A program made the translations under genes and the position numbers. A DNA stretch of 64,000 nucleotides from Saccharospirillum sp. MSK14-1 (GTDB taxonomy: Bacteria > Pseudomonadota > Gammaproteobacteria > Pseudomonadales > Natronospirillaceae). This document shows, piece by piece, positions 60,798 through 64,000 of the stretch (position 1 is its first letter; the number at the start of each line of letters is the position of its first letter). The notes beneath the pieces were generated by a model, which was not told where the DNA came from, ran no database searches, and saw only the letters and a program-made list of their open reading frames with translations. Location of the stretch: contig NZ_MIES01000026.1 of the NCBI RefSeq assembly GCF_003054965.1, positions 310,001 through 374,000 on the forward strand, read 5' to 3'.

Positions 60798-61862
60798 ATG
60801 AATACACTGCACCGCTTAGGCCTGGGTTTGCTGGCTACGACCTGGGTTATTTCGTCCGTTCAGGCCGATGAACTGCGCCTGCTCACCTGGGGTGGTTACG
60901 CTCCGGATGCCGTTGTCGCCCAATTTGAAGAAGAAACCGGCATCGACGTTCAGGTCACGCTGTCGAACAACGAAGACATGATTTCCAAGCTGCGCGCCAC
61001 CGGTGGTGCCGGTTTCGATCTGGCGCAGCCAAGCCAGGACCGCATCATCGGCGTGCAGCGCCAGTTCAACATTTACCAGCCGCTGGATATGAGCCGCATT
61101 GAAAGCGATTTGTTCCAGGCGTCCATGCTCAGCGCGACTCGTGAGTCGACCTCGTTGAACGGCAACCAATACGGTGTGCCGGCGGTCTGGGGCACCAGTG
61201 GCCTGATCGTTGCTGATGCAGCGGCCAACACCGTGACCGATTACACCGACCTGTGCGCCGATGCGGTTGCCGGTCGTGTGTCCTATCGACTCAAGCGTCC
61301 GACGTTGATTGGTTTTGCCTACGCGATGGGCGAAGACCCCTTCGCGGCCTATAACGACGAAGGCGAATACCGCGCCATTCTGGAAAAGGTCGAAGCGGAG
61401 CTGATCGACTGCAAGCCGAACGTGAAAACCTACTGGAGCGGTGGTGACCAGTTGCTGGCATTGCTGCGCACCGGTGAAGTCACCGCGGCCATGGCCTGGG
61501 ATGCCGGTGGCTGGACGTTGAATGCCGAAGACGCGTCGATCAATTTTGTTGCACCGGAATCCGGCGCCCTGGGTTGGATCGATACCTTTGCGCTGCCACG
61601 CCGTGCCGAAAACCTGGATGCCGCCTACCAATGGATCAACTTTGTGATGCGTCCGGAAATTGCCGCTCAGATCACCAACCAGTCCGGTAACTTCACCGCC
61701 TCGGTGGGTGCCGATGCCTTTGTCCGTGCCGAGCTGCGTGATGCCTACCGCGCCAGCTTTGATCAGGACGCGCTGGACAACATCAACTGGTATCCGCCGG
61801 TGCCGCCGGGTCTGGAAGCCATTGAAGGTCAGGTGTTAGATCGCATTCAAGCGGCGAACTGA
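60798..61862 (+). CDS. Polyamine-type ABC importer periplasmic binding protein
   Basis: 354 residues with a type I signal peptide (residues ~1-23, ending VQAD). PotD/PotF-like: LRLLTWGGYAPDAVVAQFEEETGI and a mid-protein AVPAVWGTSGL-type segment. Heads an operon with ATPase and two permeases. Not closely similar to the Tat-exported binding protein at 2458-3807. Ligand probably a polyamine or related cation. Confidence 0.9.
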   Translation: MNTLHRLGLGLLATTWVISSVQADELRLLTWGGYAPDAVVAQFEEETGIDVQVTLSNNEDMISKLRATGGAGFDLAQPSQDRIIGVQRQFNIYQPLDMSRIESDLFQASMLSATRESTSLNGNQYGVPAVWGTSGLIVADAAANTVTDYTDLCADAVAGRVSYRLKRPTLIGFAYAMGEDPFAAYNDEGEYRAILEKVEAELIDCKPNVKTYWSGGDQLLALLRTGEVTAAMAWDAGGWTLNAEDASINFVAPESGALGWIDTFALPRRAENLDAAYQWINFVMRPEIAAQITNQSGNFTASVGADAFVRAELRDAYRASFDQDALDNINWYPPVPPGLEAIEGQVLDRIQAAN

Positions 61863-61868
61863 TTGCCG

Positions 61869-62951
61869 ATGAGCTCTGATCTGTATTGCACGGATCTGGT
61901 CCGCCGCTTTGGAGAACACCGGGCGGTGGATCAGGTATCGCTGGACGTACCTGCCGGGTCGTTCTTCTCGATTCTGGGGCCGTCCGGCTGTGGCAAAACC
62001 ACCTTGCTGCGGTTGCTGGCGGGTTTTGACCGGCCGGACTCGGGTGACATCTTCATTCGCGATCAACGCATGAACACCGTGCCGCCGAACAAGCGGCCGG
62101 TGAATATGGTGTTTCAGCATCTGGCTTTGTTTCCGACCATGAGTGTGGCCGACAACATCGGCTATGGCTTGAAGCGTCGTAAGGTCGCAGCGGCTGAGCG
62201 TCGCAAAAAAACCGAGCGGGTGCTGGAGCAGGTTGGCTTGCCGGGATTGGGCGATCGCATGCCGCAGCAGTTGAGTGGCGGTCAGCGGCAGCGCGTGGCC
62301 TTGGCGCGTTGTCTGGTGCTGGAGCCGACCTTGCTGCTGCTCGATGAGCCGCTCGGTGCGCTCGATCTGAAACTGCGTGAGCAAATGAAAGTCGAGCTTA
62401 AGCATTTGCAAAAAGCCTTTGGTACCACCTTCGTTTACATCACTCACGATCAGTCTGAAGCGCTGGTGATGTCAGACCGGGTGGCGGTGATGCGCAACGG
62501 TCGTTTCGATCAGGTGGCCGCGCCGGATGTGCTCTATCGTGAACCGGCCACGCCCTTTGTGGCGAGTTTTGTCGGTGACAACAATCGCCTCGATGGCGAA
62601 GTGCTCGGTGTTGATAACGAACGCGTCCGTTTGCGGCTCGATACGGGCGGTGAAGTCAGTGGTCGTCCGTCCTCGGCATTAGCGGTGGGCCAGCGCGCGT
62701 CGCTGTTTATCCGGCCTGAATCGATGCTGATTGGGGCGGACTTACCGGCCTCGTTCAGCCGCATCGAAACTCAGCTCAGCACCACCTTGTTCGATGGCGC
62801 CAACAGCCGCATTGAAACCCGGCTTGGTGAGCGTGAGCTGTTTGCGCGCTTGCCACAGGATGGTTCGGTCGGTGATCTGCAACCGGGGACCACGGTTTCG
62901 CTCGGTTGGGAGCCGCAACGGGCCACTGTGTTTGCTGAGGCGCAAGTGTGA
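61869..62951 (+). CDS. Polyamine-type ABC importer ATP-binding protein (PotA/PotG type)
   Basis: 360 residues from the ATG at 61869; a TTG at 61863 is possible and no strong ribosome site decides. Walker A GPSGCGKTT, signature LSGGQRQR, Walker B LLLLDEPLGALD, THDQSEA, and a C-terminal TOBE domain. Overlaps the permease start by GTGA. Confidence 0.93.
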   Translation: MSSDLYCTDLVRRFGEHRAVDQVSLDVPAGSFFSILGPSGCGKTTLLRLLAGFDRPDSGDIFIRDQRMNTVPPNKRPVNMVFQHLALFPTMSVADNIGYGLKRRKVAAAERRKKTERVLEQVGLPGLGDRMPQQLSGGQRQRVALARCLVLEPTLLLLDEPLGALDLKLREQMKVELKHLQKAFGTTFVYITHDQSEALVMSDRVAVMRNGRFDQVAAPDVLYREPATPFVASFVGDNNRLDGEVLGVDNERVRLRLDTGGEVSGRPSSALAVGQRASLFIRPESMLIGADLPASFSRIETQLSTTLFDGANSRIETRLGERELFARLPQDGSVGDLQPGTTVSLGWEPQRATVFAEAQV

Positions 62952-63808
62952 ACCGAACCGCGGGCAAATTATCGTTGCTGTTGTTGCTGACGCCGTTCGT
63001 GCTGTGGATCGTGCTCCTGGTGCTGCTGCCCCACGTGCAGATGCTGCGCGTGTCTTTTCAGGTTCGCGAAAGCTGGGACAGCCTCAGTTGGGGTGTCACC
63101 CAGTACAGCAACTTCTTTGCGGAATCCTATTACTGGCGCACCTTTATCCGCACCGGCGTGATGTCGATGCTGACCACAGCGCTGACCTTGCTGATCGGTT
63201 TTCCCATCGCCTGGTACATCGCCAAGCTGGCGCGGGGTCGCGCGCGTGGCGTTTTATTTCTGGCCTGTCTGATTCCATTCTGGGCGAGCGAGTTGGTGCG
63301 CACCTATGGCTGGATGATTTTGCTGCGCGAGAGCGGTCTGTTCAGCGGCTGGTTGCAGGCGCTGGGCTGGGTCGATGGGCCGGTGGAACTGCTCTATAAC
63401 GACGCAGCGGTGATTGTCGGTCTGGTCTACAACGCGTTGCTGTTTATGGTGGTGCCGCTGGTGACCACGCTCGATGGTCTCGACGACAATCTGGTGGAAG
63501 CCGGTTACGACCTGGGCGGCAATCATTGGAACGTTCTGCGCGAGGTGGTGATTCCCTGGGCCATGCCCGGCATTGTTTCCGGTTGCATCGTTGTCTTTAT
63601 GTTAACGCTGGGCTCTTACCTCACGCCCACTTTGATGGGCGGCAAAGACAGCGCCTGGTTTACCCAGCAAATTTTCACGCAGTTTATTACCCGCTTTAAC
63701 TGGGAACAGGGTGCGGCGCTGGGTGTTTTGTTGCTGGTGTTGTCGTCGTTGCTGGTGTGGCTGGGACTGCGTTTAACCGGCCAGAATTTGCGCAAGGTGT
63801 TGGGATGA
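62948..63808 (+). CDS. Polyamine-type ABC importer permease (PotB/PotH type)
   Basis: 286 residues from the GTG at 62948. Six membrane helices and an EAA loop at LVEAGYDLGGNHWNVLREVVIPWAMPGI. Couples by ATGA to the following permease. Confidence 0.93.
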   Translation: MNRTAGKLSLLLLLTPFVLWIVLLVLLPHVQMLRVSFQVRESWDSLSWGVTQYSNFFAESYYWRTFIRTGVMSMLTTALTLLIGFPIAWYIAKLARGRARGVLFLACLIPFWASELVRTYGWMILLRESGLFSGWLQALGWVDGPVELLYNDAAVIVGLVYNALLFMVVPLVTTLDGLDDNLVEAGYDLGGNHWNVLREVVIPWAMPGIVSGCIVVFMLTLGSYLTPTLMGGKDSAWFTQQIFTQFITRFNWEQGAALGVLLLVLSSLLVWLGLRLTGQNLRKVLG

Positions 63809-64000
63809 TTCGCTCGGTTCCGCGTTCACGCTGGTTTATCAGCCTCTATGGGCTGTATCTGCTGGCGTTCTTTATTTATCTGGCGTTGCCGCTGGTGGTG
63901 ACAGCGGTGTTCGCGTTCAACGATTCCAATTTCCCGTCGCTGCCCTGGCAGGGTTTTACCCTCGACTGGTATTTCGCCGATGCCGCCGAAAGTGGCAATC
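63805..64000 (+). CDS. Polyamine-type ABC importer permease (PotC/PotI type), N-terminal part
   Basis: The first ~65 residues only; the gene continues beyond the window. A first membrane helix (YGLYLLAFFIYLALPLVVTAVFAF) is followed by the typical FNDSNFPSLPWQGFTLDWY of the PotC class. Overlaps the preceding permease by 4 bases and completes the importer. Confidence 0.9.
   Translation, partial: MIRSVPRSRWFISLYGLYLLAFFIYLALPLVVTAVFAFNDSNFPSLPWQGFTLDWYFADAAESGN

Overview
The window looks like chromosomal DNA of a moderately halophilic marine gammaproteobacterium, probably an Oceanospirillales-type organism related to Saccharospirillum, Reinekea or Halomonas. This is inferred from gene content and order: a complete ectoine biosynthesis locus with its own aspartokinase, a TeaABCD-type ectoine TRAP importer, and classic gammaproteobacterial blocks (rpoZ-spoT, argB-slmA, hemF-tsaC-dprA, def-fmt-rsmB-trkA-trkH, glyQ-glyS). 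No tRNA, rRNA, CRISPR array, insertion sequence or prophage was seen.

Region by region. 1-6.3 kb: the tail of an alcohol dehydrogenase/quinone oxidoreductase, then a GntR/FCD regulator divergent from a polyamine-type ABC importer (ATPase, Tat-exported binding protein, two permeases) ending in an Asp/Glu/hydantoin racemase. Two copies of one palindromic operator lie at the divergent promoters. 6.4-7.0 kb: gmk. 7.0-10.6 kb (minus strand): a ferric-siderophore ABC importer. 11.0-20.7 kb: a guanidine-I (ykkC) riboswitch followed by an ABC importer, two carboxyguanidine deiminase-type subunits, a urea/guanidine carboxylase and allophanate hydrolase, together a guanidine-to-ammonia-and-CO2 pathway. 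These two accessory blocks fill the 13.8 kb between gmk and rpoZ-spoT, genes that are neighbours in many gammaproteobacteria.

20.8-31 kb: rpoZ, spoT, speE, dsbB, a PilZ protein, pirin, a diguanylate cyclase, a secreted protein of unknown function, a strongly structured intergenic segment, a membrane protein and an acetyltransferase. 31-36 kb: ectR divergent from ectA-ectB, an intrinsic terminator, ectC, ask and a membrane TPR protein. 36-39.4 kb: a PAS-GGDEF protein with an altered signature motif, slmA, argB and an LRAT-fold protein. 39.9-43.5 kb: teaABCD. 43.6-45.8 kb: an oxidoreductase overlapping a proline-racemase-fold enzyme that has Ser and Thr where the catalytic Cys residues normally sit.

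45.8-64 kb: hemF-tsaC-dprA (minus), def-fmt-rsmB-trkA-trkH, a small zinc-binding-type protein, glyQ-glyS, plsC, a DsbA-like thiol oxidoreductase, a DUF924 protein, and a second polyamine-type ABC importer that runs off the window end.

A common theme is osmotic adaptation (ectoine synthesis, ectoine recovery, TrkAH potassium uptake) combined with scavenging of nitrogen compounds (guanidine, polyamine-like and hydantoin-like substrates). Operators, promoters and RNA structures were read by eye; none was computed or searched against a database.
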